Shown piece by piece: positions 52,176-62,059 of a stretch of DNA of 64,000 nt. Each line of letters opens with the position of its first letter. Within the stretch, counting starts at the first letter, position 1. The position numbers were made by a program, and so were the translations under genes. The notes below the pieces were generated by a model that was not told where the DNA came from, searched no databases, and saw only the letters and a list, made by a program, of their open reading frames with translations. Origin of the DNA: Mycobacterium lepromatosis (GTDB lineage: Bacteria; Actinomycetota; Actinomycetes; Mycobacteriales; Mycobacteriaceae); assembly GCF_000975265.2 (NCBI RefSeq), contig NZ_CP083405.1, forward strand, positions 3,038,001 to 3,102,000, read 5' to 3'.

Positions 52176-53785
52176 GAACGACCATTCCCGAGTTGCTCTC
52201 CGTTCAGCGCCGCTGCCAGTGTTGCACGCATGACCTTGCCGGACTGCGTTCGAGGAATATCCCTGACGATCACAATCTTCGACGGCCGCGCCATCGATTC
52301 CGACTCACGTCGATAACGAGCCGCAATTCTTCGTTTAAGCTCGATCGTGGTTGACTCGTTCAGCTCTGCCGACGGGACTACTGCCAATCCGACTAGCGCT
52401 CCGAAATGCGCATCGGGTATTTCGTAGCATGTGGCCTCACGAACTCCCGAAACGCTTTCAGCGATGCGATCAACCTCGTCGGGCACGATGTTTACGCCAC
52501 CGGAAACGATCATCTCCGAAGATCTTCCCTTGATATAGAAGAAACCGTCCTCGCGTCGCTCCACAAGGTCCCCGGTGTTCACCCACCCGTCAACTAGAAT
52601 TTCTCGGGTGCGCTCCGGATTATTCCAGTACCCCAACATGTTTGCTGGTGATTTAATCCACAGCGTGCCGAAGGATGCGGAAGAAGAAGATGCGGAAGAA
52701 GAAGCGGTGTCTGCGATGGTGGGTCCGCCACCATTTGGATTTGCCAGATAAACTTCCACGCCAGGATATGGACGTCCGACAGCGCCCGCCTCGATTTTGT
52801 AGATTGATCCATTATCGGTTGGTAAACACAAGGCGGTGCAGCCCGTTTCGCTCAAACCGTAGAACTGTGCGGTGCGCACACCCGCAGCTTCAATAAATCG
52901 AACATCAGATGCAACTCCCCGCGAACCACCGTAAACAATTAGTCGCAACGGCGGAACTACCACGTCGCGGAACTTCAGTTCGTAAACCAGTTTCGAAAGA
53001 AGGGTTGGAACTAGGCATGTCGTCGCGACTGTATTCGCATTGAGAACCTCCGTTAACGACGACGTGTCCGCACCGCCGGTGATACATAAACCTCCATGCA
53101 TTAGACAGTTGAGTATCCACCAAAGGCCGCCGATATGCGTCGCCGACAGAGGCGAGTAGGTGGTTTCGCTGACGACCCAATCGATCCAGTTCAGATCTTT
53201 TTCCCGTAAAATGTCCGGGATAGCAAAGAAGGTGCGATTGGGTAGTAGCACGGCTTTTGGCTCGCCGGTCGTACCGCTGGTGAAAATCATCGCCAATGGG
53301 TCATCGGCGCCATGGTTTAGGTTCCCGGCTAAATAATCCGCATCCAACGAGCAAGCGGAATACGTTGCATCAGTGGTGGTATTGACCGTTATTGCCGGTA
53401 TCGAGTGGAGTACTTCCGGCAGCGAGGAAGAGTCTATTTTGCACTTTCGTGCGACAAGGACCGCACTGGGGTCACTGATTTCGCTGAAACGACTGATGGT
53501 TGCGGGAGGCAGATTGCCGTCCACCATGACTGCGATCGCCCCGAGCTTCGCGCAAGCCAGCACCGACAGGTATGTTTCGGGACCGTTGTCCGAAATGATG
53601 AGCACCCGGGATCCTTGAGAAATCGGCTGAGCACTAAGACGCGCGGCAAGCCCATTGACTTCGGCAATAAGCTGACCGTATCGTAGTTCGCTTGTCCCGT
53701 CACTGCGACGCAAGGCGATTGCCCCCGGACGCTCGTGCGCCTGCTTCAGTATTCGTTCTAGCACGGTAGGCGGTAAGGGTGACAT
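52172..53785 (-). CDS. fadD10: Fatty acyl-AMP ligase FadD10
   Basis: A 537-aa ANL-superfamily ligase that activates a fatty acid as acyl-AMP and loads it on the adjacent ACP. The P-loop IFTSGTTGEPKAVLLPN lies near residue 170, FYGLSETGCTALC near 300, and the hinge and lid part near 405-425 (NTGDLVERREDGFFYIKGRS, then EMIVSGGVNIVPDEVDR). The catalytic Lys is in RTQSGKVMRATL near 520. Between the core and lid lies a serine-rich insertion near residue 370, made by two in-frame 15-bp tandem repeats (52674-52703). Start MSPLPPTVLERIL. Part of the tightly coupled operon with fcoT and Rv0097. Confidence 0.94.
   Translation of the reverse strand: MSPLPPTVLERILKQAHERPGAIALRRSDGTSELRYGQLIAEVNGLAARLSAQPISQGSRVLIISDNGPETYLSVLACAKLGAIAVMVDGNLPPATISRFSEISDPSAVLVARKCKIDSSSLPEVLHSIPAITVNTTTDATYSACSLDADYLAGNLNHGADDPLAMIFTSGTTGEPKAVLLPNRTFFAIPDILREKDLNWIDWVVSETTYSPLSATHIGGLWWILNCLMHGGLCITGGADTSSLTEVLNANTVATTCLVPTLLSKLVYELKFRDVVVPPLRLIVYGGSRGVASDVRFIEAAGVRTAQFYGLSETGCTALCLPTDNGSIYKIEAGAVGRPYPGVEVYLANPNGGGPTIADTASSSASSSSASFGTLWIKSPANMLGYWNNPERTREILVDGWVNTGDLVERREDGFFYIKGRSSEMIVSGGVNIVPDEVDRIAESVSGVREATCYEIPDAHFGALVGLAVVPSAELNESTTIELKRRIAARYRRESESMARPSKIVIVRDIPRTQSGKVMRATLAAALNGEQLGNGRS
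52674..52703. repeat. In-frame 15-bp tandem repeat within fadD10
   Basis: Two perfect copies of GATGCGGAAGAAGAA, with a partial third, in the coding sequence of fadD10 (minus strand reads Ser/Ala codons). The repeat unit is five codons, so copy-number change would keep frame and lengthen a serine-rich loop. Possible VNTR. Confidence 0.9.
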
Positions 53786-53814
53786 AACTGTAAAGTGAAT
53801 CTCCTATGCATAAA

Positions 53815-54366
53815 TTACGGGATGTTAAGTATCGCGACTTCGAATTCCCCTATTGCAGAACCGCCGTTGTCGTCCCAAAATTCTATGGTGTTCGATAACT
53901 GGAGATAGCGCCATGTTCGCTCGACGATGTGTAGATCATAGACATGCAAACGTGCGGAAAATTTTTGAGGGTTGATCAGCTTTTTAAATCGCGATGATGT
54001 GTTTTTAATCAATATGTTGGAAAGCTGGTTCCTGCAATAATCTGCGATTGACCAACCTCGGAGTGCGGAAATATCTTTGTTGACGACACTTTGGGCGTAC
54101 GCGCTGTAACCTAGTTGATTGAAACACAGCATCAACTCTACCGCATTGAAGTGCCCCGTACCTCGAATGTAGGCGGATTCCTCAATACCGAAATTACCAT
54201 ACGCAAGGACCGAATCAGGGCTGGCTCTGTACTTTGCGTCAATGAGATAGCGGCATCCCTTGTAGGAGTAGGGTTCCAGTATGCTACCGAGCAAATCTTC
54301 TGCCATCGGAAAGGTGTTTGTGGATTCTGCCGCGCTCTGCAGAGAAGGGGCCAGCTCGGCGCTCAT
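53815..54366 (-). CDS. fcoT: Type III thioesterase FcoT (Rv0098)
   Basis: A 183-aa hotdog-fold protein. The residues I recall as important in Mtb FcoT are all at the same numbers: Tyr33 in LEPYSYKG, Tyr66 in ESAYIRGTG and Asn83 in LCFNQLGYSAY. In Mtb it was described as a long-chain acyl-CoA thioesterase. In the isonitrile pathway the homologous ScoD-type enzyme adds glycine to, or releases, an unsaturated acyl chain. The start overlaps the end of the Rv0097 frame by 4 bp (ATGA), and the stop lies 29 bp before fadD10. Intact. Confidence 0.92.
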   Translation of the reverse strand: MSAELAPSLQSAAESTNTFPMAEDLLGSILEPYSYKGCRYLIDAKYRASPDSVLAYGNFGIEESAYIRGTGHFNAVELMLCFNQLGYSAYAQSVVNKDISALRGWSIADYCRNQLSNILIKNTSSRFKKLINPQKFSARLHVYDLHIVERTWRYLQLSNTIEFWDDNGGSAIGEFEVAILNIP

Positions 54367-55232
54367 GCGGCATATCCCGGCGTCTTGAGGCCATCCAGCA
54401 AGGTCAGACGGTACGTGATTAAGGTGCCCGAGACCGTGCTGTGTTTTGCCCGGTGCACAAGAGCCCGGTTATCCCACAAGATGACGTCACCAACCTCGTA
54501 GTGTTGAGTGTGTATAAGCAACGATTTGCAGTCAGGGTCGAGCTGACCCGACGCGGTTAGGAGCTCTTGCAGCACCATCGGGTCAAGTAGATTTCCGTTT
54601 TTGCCCTCGACCGAAACGGTGGCTGCCTCGCAAATGTAAAGGATTTCTTGCCCGGTCTTAGGGTGTTTAATCACTGTAGGCCACTTCTGCGGGGGAGTGA
54701 CTTCTTCGATTTCTGCTAGGACTTCTCCTATAGGTCGATAAACATCGCTTGGGCGTATTTTGATGTAGCGCCGAGGAGAATGTGTACTATACGTTCCTCG
54801 CACCGAGTTTTTCGTAGTGCTGGGAAGCGATTCCCAAGCCTGGCTGAGGTCGATAAAATGAGTCCCGCGGTCGTTTCCGGGCATCGCAAGAGGCAGAGTC
54901 ATAGAAAATGCAAAAGGTTTCGGCATGAATATATAATCGACATGCCAGAAAGCGCCGGTGTTCGGAACACCCTGCCCTTCCTCGGTAGAAGAAACAAATA
55001 TTTCAGGATAATCTTTATGACGATAAATAGGTTCGTAATAAGGAACGATTTCTCCAATTATTCTGCCAAGTTTTATAAATTCTTCTGGAGTTGGGTGTAC
55101 GTTTTTTAACACAACAAGCTTATTGACATAAACTATTTTACGGATTTCGGCGGTGGATATATTGTCTAAGTTTTTGGGGTCAACTCCCGTGACCTGTGCA
55201 CCAAGTCCCTCACCTTTCACATGGAGCGTCAT
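54363..55232 (-). CDS. Fe(II)/2-oxoglutarate oxygenase Rv0097 (isonitrile-forming)
   Basis: A 289-aa TauD-family non-haem iron oxygenase. The 2-His-1-carboxylate site is visible: GAFWHVDYIFMPKP near residue 95 (His, Asp) and NRALVHRAKHS near residue 260 (His), with the 2-oxoglutarate-binding Arg in ITYRLTLLDG near 275. Homologs (ScoE-type) oxidatively decarboxylate an N-carboxymethyl acyl chain to the isonitrile group of the lipopeptide. Start MTLHVKGEGLGAQVTG, with AAGGAGAAG upstream. It is the second gene of the operon, coupled to fcoT by a 4-bp overlap. Intact. Confidence 0.92.
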   Translation of the reverse strand: MTLHVKGEGLGAQVTGVDPKNLDNISTAEIRKIVYVNKLVVLKNVHPTPEEFIKLGRIIGEIVPYYEPIYRHKDYPEIFVSSTEEGQGVPNTGAFWHVDYIFMPKPFAFSMTLPLAMPGNDRGTHFIDLSQAWESLPSTTKNSVRGTYSTHSPRRYIKIRPSDVYRPIGEVLAEIEEVTPPQKWPTVIKHPKTGQEILYICEAATVSVEGKNGNLLDPMVLQELLTASGQLDPDCKSLLIHTQHYEVGDVILWDNRALVHRAKHSTVSGTLITYRLTLLDGLKTPGYAA

Positions 55233-55384
55233 CGATTCTTTTCTTCTCCTTATTTACTTGCTGTTTTCGGTCCGCATCTTCGAGCATCTCTCACCGTCGC
55301 GATCCGCACCTCCTGGATGAAAAGTTGGTTATATTTTGATCATGCGAAGAGTGAGCAGTCGCATAAGCTAGCGAAAAAATTTCC

Positions 55385-56800
55385 CTATTCGTGCACTGCC
55401 GTTTCGTTGGTTCCAGTTATCCAGGTAGTGGGGAGTAGCGGGACACTGCTGCTTGTACTGGCAGCCATTCCGGCGGGAGTGCTGACGGTTGTCGGTACGG
55501 TGCCGGCAAAGCCGATGGGGCCAGCGCCGTGGTTACTTGTTGTGTGCGACATGGGTTCGGAGTGGGGGGGGGTATCTATGGCATCGGCTATGGTGGCGGT
55601 TGCTTCAACGAATTCGTAACGGTAACCGCGTGCGCCACCTCGGGTGTTGTTTCCTCGTTGACGCTGTGCTCGGGCGGAAGGCGAGCTTGTTCTTGCTGCG
55701 GCAGTGATCCCGATCGTGTTAGTGGCAGTGTCAGGTGACTTTGTGTCGGCTTTGGGGCCAGAGCTGACCCCTGGTGGCGACAGGCCGGGCACGGCGTAGT
55801 TGATGCTGGGTGAAGGTGGAGGGTTGTCAGCCGTAGCCGAGGTGGATGTGCTGGGTGCGGAGTTGCTCGTGTATAAGTTTCCGCTAGAAGTAGCCGCGAC
55901 GGGTGGCGCGACTACAACGCGGATGTGTGGGCCCGCGTTATTGTCGTTATTGTCAGAGTGAGATCCTGCGGGAGTGGGAGATACTCCGACTGGAAGCTGT
56001 CCGTTCCATAACATGGCCAGCGTACCCAGGACGCTCAATGCTGGCGCAAAAAAGGGAAGTAGGAGCATTCCGTACGAAGCATAATAGGGGTACCAAAGAA
56101 AGTCGTACAATTGCAAAGAAATAATGGCAAGGATAACAGCAACGGCGGATCCGAATCCCAATCGTTGGAAAAACTCTAGAAAATATTTGTATGGATCTGC
56201 GATAAAATCTAAGATGTCCGTCAGTAGTTGAACAATCCAACTCGGTACGAACTGCAGGACGTTTTGGGTTGCGCTACCCGGTGCAAGGATGGGTGGCGCT
56301 GCTTGGGTATGTAGTATTGTTGCCGTTGCCGCCTCGCTGATGGCCTGGTAGGCCGCCATAGTGTCGGCGGCTTGTACCCACATCCGAACGTAGTCGGCTT
56401 CGTTGAGGGCAATGGGAATGGTGTTGATCCCGAAAAAGTTGGCGGCAATCAAGAAACCACGAGTTGCGCGGTTGGCGGTAAGTTCTGCCAGCGTGGGCAT
56501 GGCGGCTAGCGCGCTGCTGTAAGCGGTTGCCGCGGTTTCATGCTGCTTAGCGGTGATTGCGTTGTTGATCGATGTTTGCTCAAGCCAGACCAGGTAAGGG
56601 CCATGCGCCGCCACAAACCGTGTGGCGCTAGCTCCCCGCCAGCCGGTGGCCTGAACATCAGTCATCAGCCGAGTCAGCTCGGCAGCTGCGTCGGTGTATT
56701 GATTGCTAAGCTCCTGCCATTGCGCAGCGGCAACAAGCAATGATTCCGCCCCCTGTCCGGTACTTAACAGAACCGAGTTCACCTCCGGAGGTATGGCCAT
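55385..56800 (-). CDS. PPE-family protein PPE1
   Basis: From the MAIPPEVNSVLLSTGQG start the protein is 471 aa; three further Met codons upstream (to 56863) are in frame but lie outside the PPE family consensus. The N-terminal about 170-residue PPE domain has the IPPE motif and WQELSNQY. Three hydrophobic segments follow (AVAVILAIISLQLYDFLWYP, MLLLPFFAPALSVLGTLAML), then a low-complexity Pro/Ser/Thr region and the conserved NYAVPGLSPPGVSSGPKADT. A run of nine C residues (55564-55572, coding strand) lies near the C-terminus. It is the first gene of the nrp operon, and PPE1 is an Mtb ortholog with the same layout. A role in export or uptake of the lipopeptide is inference. Confidence 0.9.
   Translation of the reverse strand: MAIPPEVNSVLLSTGQGAESLLVAAAQWQELSNQYTDAAAELTRLMTDVQATGWRGASATRFVAAHGPYLVWLEQTSINNAITAKQHETAATAYSSALAAMPTLAELTANRATRGFLIAANFFGINTIPIALNEADYVRMWVQAADTMAAYQAISEAATATILHTQAAPPILAPGSATQNVLQFVPSWIVQLLTDILDFIADPYKYFLEFFQRLGFGSAVAVILAIISLQLYDFLWYPYYASYGMLLLPFFAPALSVLGTLAMLWNGQLPVGVSPTPAGSHSDNNDNNAGPHIRVVVAPPVAATSSGNLYTSNSAPSTSTSATADNPPPSPSINYAVPGLSPPGVSSGPKADTKSPDTATNTIGITAAARTSSPSARAQRQRGNNTRGGARGYRYEFVEATATIADAIDTPPHSEPMSHTTSNHGAGPIGFAGTVPTTVSTPAGMAASTSSSVPLLPTTWITGTNETAVHE
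55564..55572. repeat. Nine-base G/C homopolymer in PPE1
   Basis: Nine consecutive G on the plus strand (C on the coding strand) in the PPE1 reading frame, encoding the Thr-Pro-Pro-His junction. Such runs are prone to slippage and would shift the last 60 codons. Confidence 0.9.
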
Positions 56801-56863
56801 CCACATCGGGCCTGTCAGAGCTCCAACTCCTTTCATGGGCGTAGAGCGCTCGGCTTTATGCAC

Positions 56864-58860
56864 TCAAAGCATGACTTCAAGCCGTCACTTCCCGGTGTTG
56901 GTCGGCGAAAGCGCGCAGAAAGTTCCCCCCTGCCCAGGAATAACGTATGTGATGCGCAGCACTCGATTGTCTGCTGGGGTACGCTGACGCTCGCCATCAA
57001 CCTATGGCTGGGCTGATGCTGATGGCGCTCCGTCGCCGCAGCTGGGGGGCAGCCTAAGACGCCAGCGCATTCCCGGCCTAAAGTAGATCGATTGAAACAA
57101 CGGCTCAGGTGAGCTGCACCTGCGTCTAGCAACGGAGTTGGCAAAACTCGTTGGAGATTGTCGCCTCGCGGACGCAACTAACTCCACTTTGGATTACCAC
57201 GTTCAACAAATTATTTTACGTGGCCTCGGGCATCCGTTGTTTGAATACCCTAACTGATCCTGGCTCTAGACGATGCAGTGTCGACCCTAGGGGTGGCTAT
57301 CGATCGAGCCATGATTAACTCATGTATTAAATTGTATGCCGAATGACAATGACAGGTGGCAAGAATTCAGCGATTACCGCTCCGTTTTCTTTGACTGTAT
57401 TCCTTTATTCATTTCGTTGATTCTGCGACCTGTGTTGCTGGATCTGAGTGTAACGGAAAAACGGTTGAGTAGTTTGCCGATTTTTGTGTTGCCAAGCTGT
57501 GCTCTAATCAAAACCGAACGGTACAGGGGCAAGCATTAATGCATTAATCAAGCGTTAATTGGTCACTTTCATGGCTATGCAACGAAAGCTGCTGTATGCA
57601 TTCGGCGAATTGGCAGTAATTTCTGAACTTGGTACCTTAATTTCCTCGTAGGGTAAATTTGGATCAAGCGATCCGATGTCTCACATTATATAGCTAGAGT
57701 TAGCCTATTCTATCGTGGCTGTGAGCACAATAGTCGATCTAAATTTTGAAATAGGATGCGTGATCGAAGGAATTACGTACTCAACCATCCGGTCAGACCA
57801 GCATTACATATTCCAGATCATCGGAAGTCGCTGCGACGACGGCAATTTTCTACAATCGCTCCTCTGATATTTGTTTTCCGTAATGCTTTAATCATTATAT
57901 GAATTCGACAGTACACAAAAATCCAGATCGGTGTACTGCTACTACCAGTATAACAGTGGTCGTTGTCGGATGTCTAGCACAGGCCACAACGGTTTCCATT
58001 GCTACCATTGTGGAAGGAACTGGACGACACAACGCTTTAATTTTAATATTGACACTGTCGGATTCGTCAATGCATGGAGCTTGCTGCTCCTACCCTGCCC
58101 TGTCACAGGGGGAGAGTCCATAGCTGTTCCAGCACCACACGGCTACTTGAACAATTGCGTCTCGACAGATTCTTCCGCCAGCGCCGCGGATTGCTGCTGC
58201 TGTAACGCGATCTGATAACTGCTTGTTTGGAGATCGTGTATCTGGGCGCATGACAATCTGGTGAGCAATCGCTCCCGATATTTACTCTACCAGACCGTCG
58301 TCGCGGTTCGCGACTGCATCACTGATTCTGTTCTGTTACGCTGGCCATCAAAACGAAGTTGCGATCCGTGCAGCTGACGGCAATCCGCTGCTTGAACAAA
58401 TGGTTCGGCTCGCGTTGATGTGGTCAGCGAAAACCACCAGCAACAGTCCATCCGAAGATTGGTTGCACAGCAATACCCAGCCAGAGATCTACTGGACAAA
58501 ATCCACGAATTACGCGAATTTTCCGACCATATGGAAGAAAGCCAAAATATAGTTGCCTACGTTGCCCATTCAACTGTCGCAGCACAATACCTAAACTAGC
58601 ACAGCACGACCCCAGGTGGACTTGGATCTGGTGTGAACGGCACGATGCTGGTTTCGGCCTAATCCTGTACGATTACGCCGGTATGGTCGATGCAGTCACA
58701 GTGGATGCGGTGGCGAGAATAGGTGCGGGGTGAGCAGTCACCTCAACCGGCGATTCTGGGATTGGTTCGAATGAAAGCCGAATGAAATTTGGCGGAACGC
58801 TCCTGCTATCTCATAGTATCTTACGTGTCGACATGGGTACCGACGGGACATTCTGTCGAC
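56864..58860. other. Two-kilobase region with no supported gene
   Basis: The PPE1 upstream region is followed by A/T-richer sequence (57200-58300) with stops in every frame and no family match. Fragments near 58330-58560 (such as GNPLLEQMVRLALMWSAKTT, plus) look weakly protein-like. In Mtb a REP13E12 element lies here; I cannot show a trace of it. Promoters for PPE1 and for the anti-sigma gene must lie at the two ends. Confidence 0.45.
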
Positions 58861-58879
58861 GTTGCGCGACGATAGGGAC

Positions 58880-59593
58880 ATGGATTGCGAGGTGGCCCGC
58901 GAAGCGTTGTCGGCCCGACTCGACGGCGAGAGAGAGGCCGTGCCATCGGTGCGTGTCGATGAGCATCTTGGTGAGTGCAGCGCGTGTCGTGCGTGGTTTG
59001 ATCAGGTAGCTGACCAAGCACACGACCTGCGTCAGCTGGTCGATTCCCGCCCTGCTATCATACCCGTTGATGCTCTTGAGATCGTGACGCCGCCGCGGCG
59101 GCGACGTCCATTAATGACCTGGCAGCGTTGGGCGTTGTTTTGCGTGGGCATCGCACAAATCGTCCTGACAACCGTGCAGGGGCTCGGCCTAAGTGTCGGA
59201 CTGACCCACGATCGCGCGATGATTTTCGGGAGCCACCTGCTCCACGAGTCAACGGCGTGGTCGGCTGCGATCGGTGTGATCATGATGGCAGCGGTGCTGT
59301 GGCCGGGTGTCGCTGCCGGGCTTGCGGGCGTTTTGACGGTGTTCGTCGGTTTCTTGACAGTTTACGTCGTCGTAGATGTAGTCGCCGGCGCCACCACCAT
59401 ACTGCGAATTCTGTTGCATCTGCCGGTGGCGATCGGTGCGGTCCTTGCTATCGTGGTGTGGCGACACAGTTCGGCTCCACGGCCGACACTCGATGATGCG
59501 GTCGACGTCGATCTCGATATCATCTTGCCTCAAAACGCTTCTCGTGGGCGACGACGTGGTCATCTGTGGCCTACCGATGGGTCGGCGGCCTAA
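58880..59593 (+). CDS. Zinc-finger anti-sigma factor, membrane (Rv0093c-like)
   Basis: A 237-aa protein. The N-terminal ZAS/RsgI-like zinc-finger domain begins MDCEVAREALSARLDGERE and carries the HxxxCxxC motif in DEHLGECSACRAWFD. A basic linker RRRRPLM is followed by four predicted membrane helices (WALFCVGIAQIVLTTVQGLG, STAWSAAIGVIMMAAVLWPG, LAGVLTVFVGFLTVYVVVDV, LHLPVAIGAVLAIVVW). An in-frame TTG at 58862 is an alternative start. Family members sequester an ECF sigma factor. The only candidate partner nearby, beyond ctpA, is a pseudogene. Intact and convergent with ctpA, 25 bp apart. Confidence 0.83.
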   Translation: MDCEVAREALSARLDGEREAVPSVRVDEHLGECSACRAWFDQVADQAHDLRQLVDSRPAIIPVDALEIVTPPRRRRPLMTWQRWALFCVGIAQIVLTTVQGLGLSVGLTHDRAMIFGSHLLHESTAWSAAIGVIMMAAVLWPGVAAGLAGVLTVFVGFLTVYVVVDVVAGATTILRILLHLPVAIGAVLAIVVWRHSSAPRPTLDDAVDVDLDIILPQNASRGRRRGHLWPTDGSAA

Positions 59594-59618
59594 ACCGTCC
59601 TGGGTGCGACGGCTCGCA

Positions 59619-61950
59619 TTAGGGGGCGTCCACAGGGTTACACGCAGTCGAACGGAGCCGAGTGTGCCGCGGACAACGCCATCGTTTGACTGTCCGATGA
59701 CGACTGGTGCCACAGCCCAGTATGGCCCTGAAGTTCCGCAATCGCAGGCTGTTTGAGACGACAAAAAACGACGAGAACGCCATGGTCGCACCGGCTACTA
59801 GTGGGTTGAGCAATCCAGCGGCGGCAATAGGTATGGCGGCGATGTTGTACCCTAATGCCCAAACCATGTTGAGTTTGATAGTGTGCATCGTTGCAGCGGC
59901 CAGGTCGAGTGTTATGGGTACGACATCGAGATTGTCGCGGACCAAGATAATGTCGGCGGCGCCAATCGCGACGTCGGTCCCTGCACCGATGGCCATGCCG
60001 AGATCGGCGCGTGCGATTGCTGGCCCGTCGTTTATGCCGTCACCGACCATAGCGACTACGTGTCCGCGGTCGCGCAGTTGCTCGATGACGTCGACCTTGT
60101 CTTCGGGCAAGATGTCGGCGATCACCTCGTCGATACCGAGACGGGCCGCCACAGCGGCCGCTGATGCTGGGTTGTCGCCGGTCAACAACGCGGTGCGAAA
60201 ACCACGATCGTGAAGTGCGGCGATAGCTTCTACCGCCGAAGCTTTCACGGCGTCGGCGACCGCGATGACACCGCATTGTTCACCGTCGATTTCGACGAAA
60301 ACTGCTGTTTCACCGCGCAAGTCGGCGTTGCGTCGGGCCGTGACGAGTGTGTCCGAGTCGCACCGCGAAGCGATCCATGATGGTTTGCCAACTCGCACTG
60401 CCCGCTCGGCCACGGTGCCGCTGACTCCGTGGCCGGGTACTGCACGGAAGTCGGCGATCTGTTCTCGATGAGTCGTTGACGCGGCGATCGCTAGCGCGAC
60501 AGCGTGTTCGGACGCCGATTCAACTGTCGCCGCCATTTGGAGGACCTCGTTAGCCTGCCAGCCCGGCGCAGCCGTTACAGCGCTGACTTTCAATTGGCCC
60601 GTTGTTAGCGTACCGGTCTTGTCGAACACGATAGTGTCCACGGCGCGGGTGGCCTCGAACGACTCATGGCCTTTGAGGAATATCCCCAGTTGGGCGCCGC
60701 GGCCGGAGGCCACCATCATGGCGGTCGGGGTCGCCAATCCCAGCGCGCACGGGCAAGCGATGACGAGAACGGCAATTGCGGCCGAGAACACCCGGTCGGG
60801 TCCGCCTCCGGCGATCAGCCATCCACCGGCGGTTAGGGCCGCGATAGCGAACACGCAGGGTACAAAAACTGAAGCGATGCGGTCAGCAAGCCGTTGGGCG
60901 TTGGCATTCTGTTGCTGTGCCTGTTCGACCAGACGGACCATGCCGGCAAGCTGTGTCTCGTCACCTACTGCGGCGGCTTCCACAATCAGCCTCCCATCAA
61001 GCACCACGGTGCCACCGATGACTTGTGCGCCCGGGTCCACCCGGACTGGCTTGGCTTCGCCAGTGATCGGGCTCATGCCGACGGCGGCTGACCCGTCGAT
61101 GACGAGCCCGTCTGCGGCTATCGTTTGCCCGGGGCGCACTACGAAACGTTGCTGTTCATTGAGTTCGTCGGCCGGAATGACCATTTCTGAACCGTCAGGC
61201 TGCAGAACAGTGACGTCCTTGGCGCTCAGCGCTGCCAGGGCCAGCAGCGCACTGTTAGCGTGTGACTTGGCGCGAGCCGTAAAATACTTACCTGCCAGCA
61301 CGAATACCGTAATGCCTGCGGCGACTTCGAAGTAGATGGCGTCGGTGCCCAGCAGTGCCCGCCAAACGCCGCGGTGCTCTGTGGGCTGGTGATGGCCGAA
61401 CACGGTGTAAAGTGACCATATCGTGGCGGTGGTGATCCCGATCGAGATGAGCGTCTCCATGGAAACGCCGTGATAGCGCGCGTTGTGTATCGCGACTCGA
61501 TGAAATGGCCATGCTGCCCAAGTTACGACCGGCATGGCCAGCGTGGTAAGCGCCCATTCCCAGCCGGGGAAGCGGGTGCTTGGTAGCACAGCGAACATCA
61601 CCGACAGGTGGGCTAGTGGCACGAAGAGTGCGGCAGCGACCGCTAACCGAATCAGTAGATATCGCTCGTTATCGGCGTCGGCTTGCCTGCGCTGCAAGAC
61701 CTCGCCGCCATTTGCGCACAGTGCTGCTCGACGAACTGCCTCACATAACTCAGGGGGCTGGGTGGCTTCGTGGATGTTGATCGCCGCCACTCGGGTAGCG
61801 GAATTAACTAACGCCGAATAGCCAAACAGCTTGTTGGAAAACTTATTCCATCCGTTTGGCGCACGTAACACAGGACATCCCGGTGATGTCGAGCTGTATC
61901 CGCTGCACAGATAAAGGGTGTCCCCCAATTGCGGTGGTCATCGCCGACAT
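59619..61950 (-). pseudogene. ctpA: Copper-type P-ATPase CtpA, frameshifted in the HMA domain
   Basis: The natural start at 61950 ([10 protein letters not shown]) has GGAGGTG upstream and reads through the metal-binding motif [15 protein letters not shown] before a TAA at 61843-61845. The rest of the protein continues in the +1 frame ([20 protein letters not shown] onward) for more than 700 codons with no further break. Its motifs are [45 protein letters not shown] and [15 protein letters not shown]. Only one lesion is visible, so it is recent, a sequencing error, or tolerated by downstream re-initiation giving a pump without its HMA domain. Mtb ortholog Rv0092. Confidence 0.8.
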
Positions 61951-62059
61951 CCTAGCTTTTCACCTCCTGCATACTATCTTACTGGAAGACCTTACCCAGA
62001 ACTTAAGGTTGTCACGACCTGACCACAAGTTTTCGGGAATCGTCGCCTATGCGTTATGC

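Noticed and set aside
56864-58860. REP13E12-type element as in Mtb at this locus
   Set aside because: No recognisable fragment of the repeat's proteins or ends could be found.
60619-61335. 238-codon plus-strand open frame over ctpA
   Set aside because: Antisense shadow of the ATPase (Ser/Ala/Pro/Thr-rich), with no ribosome-binding site.
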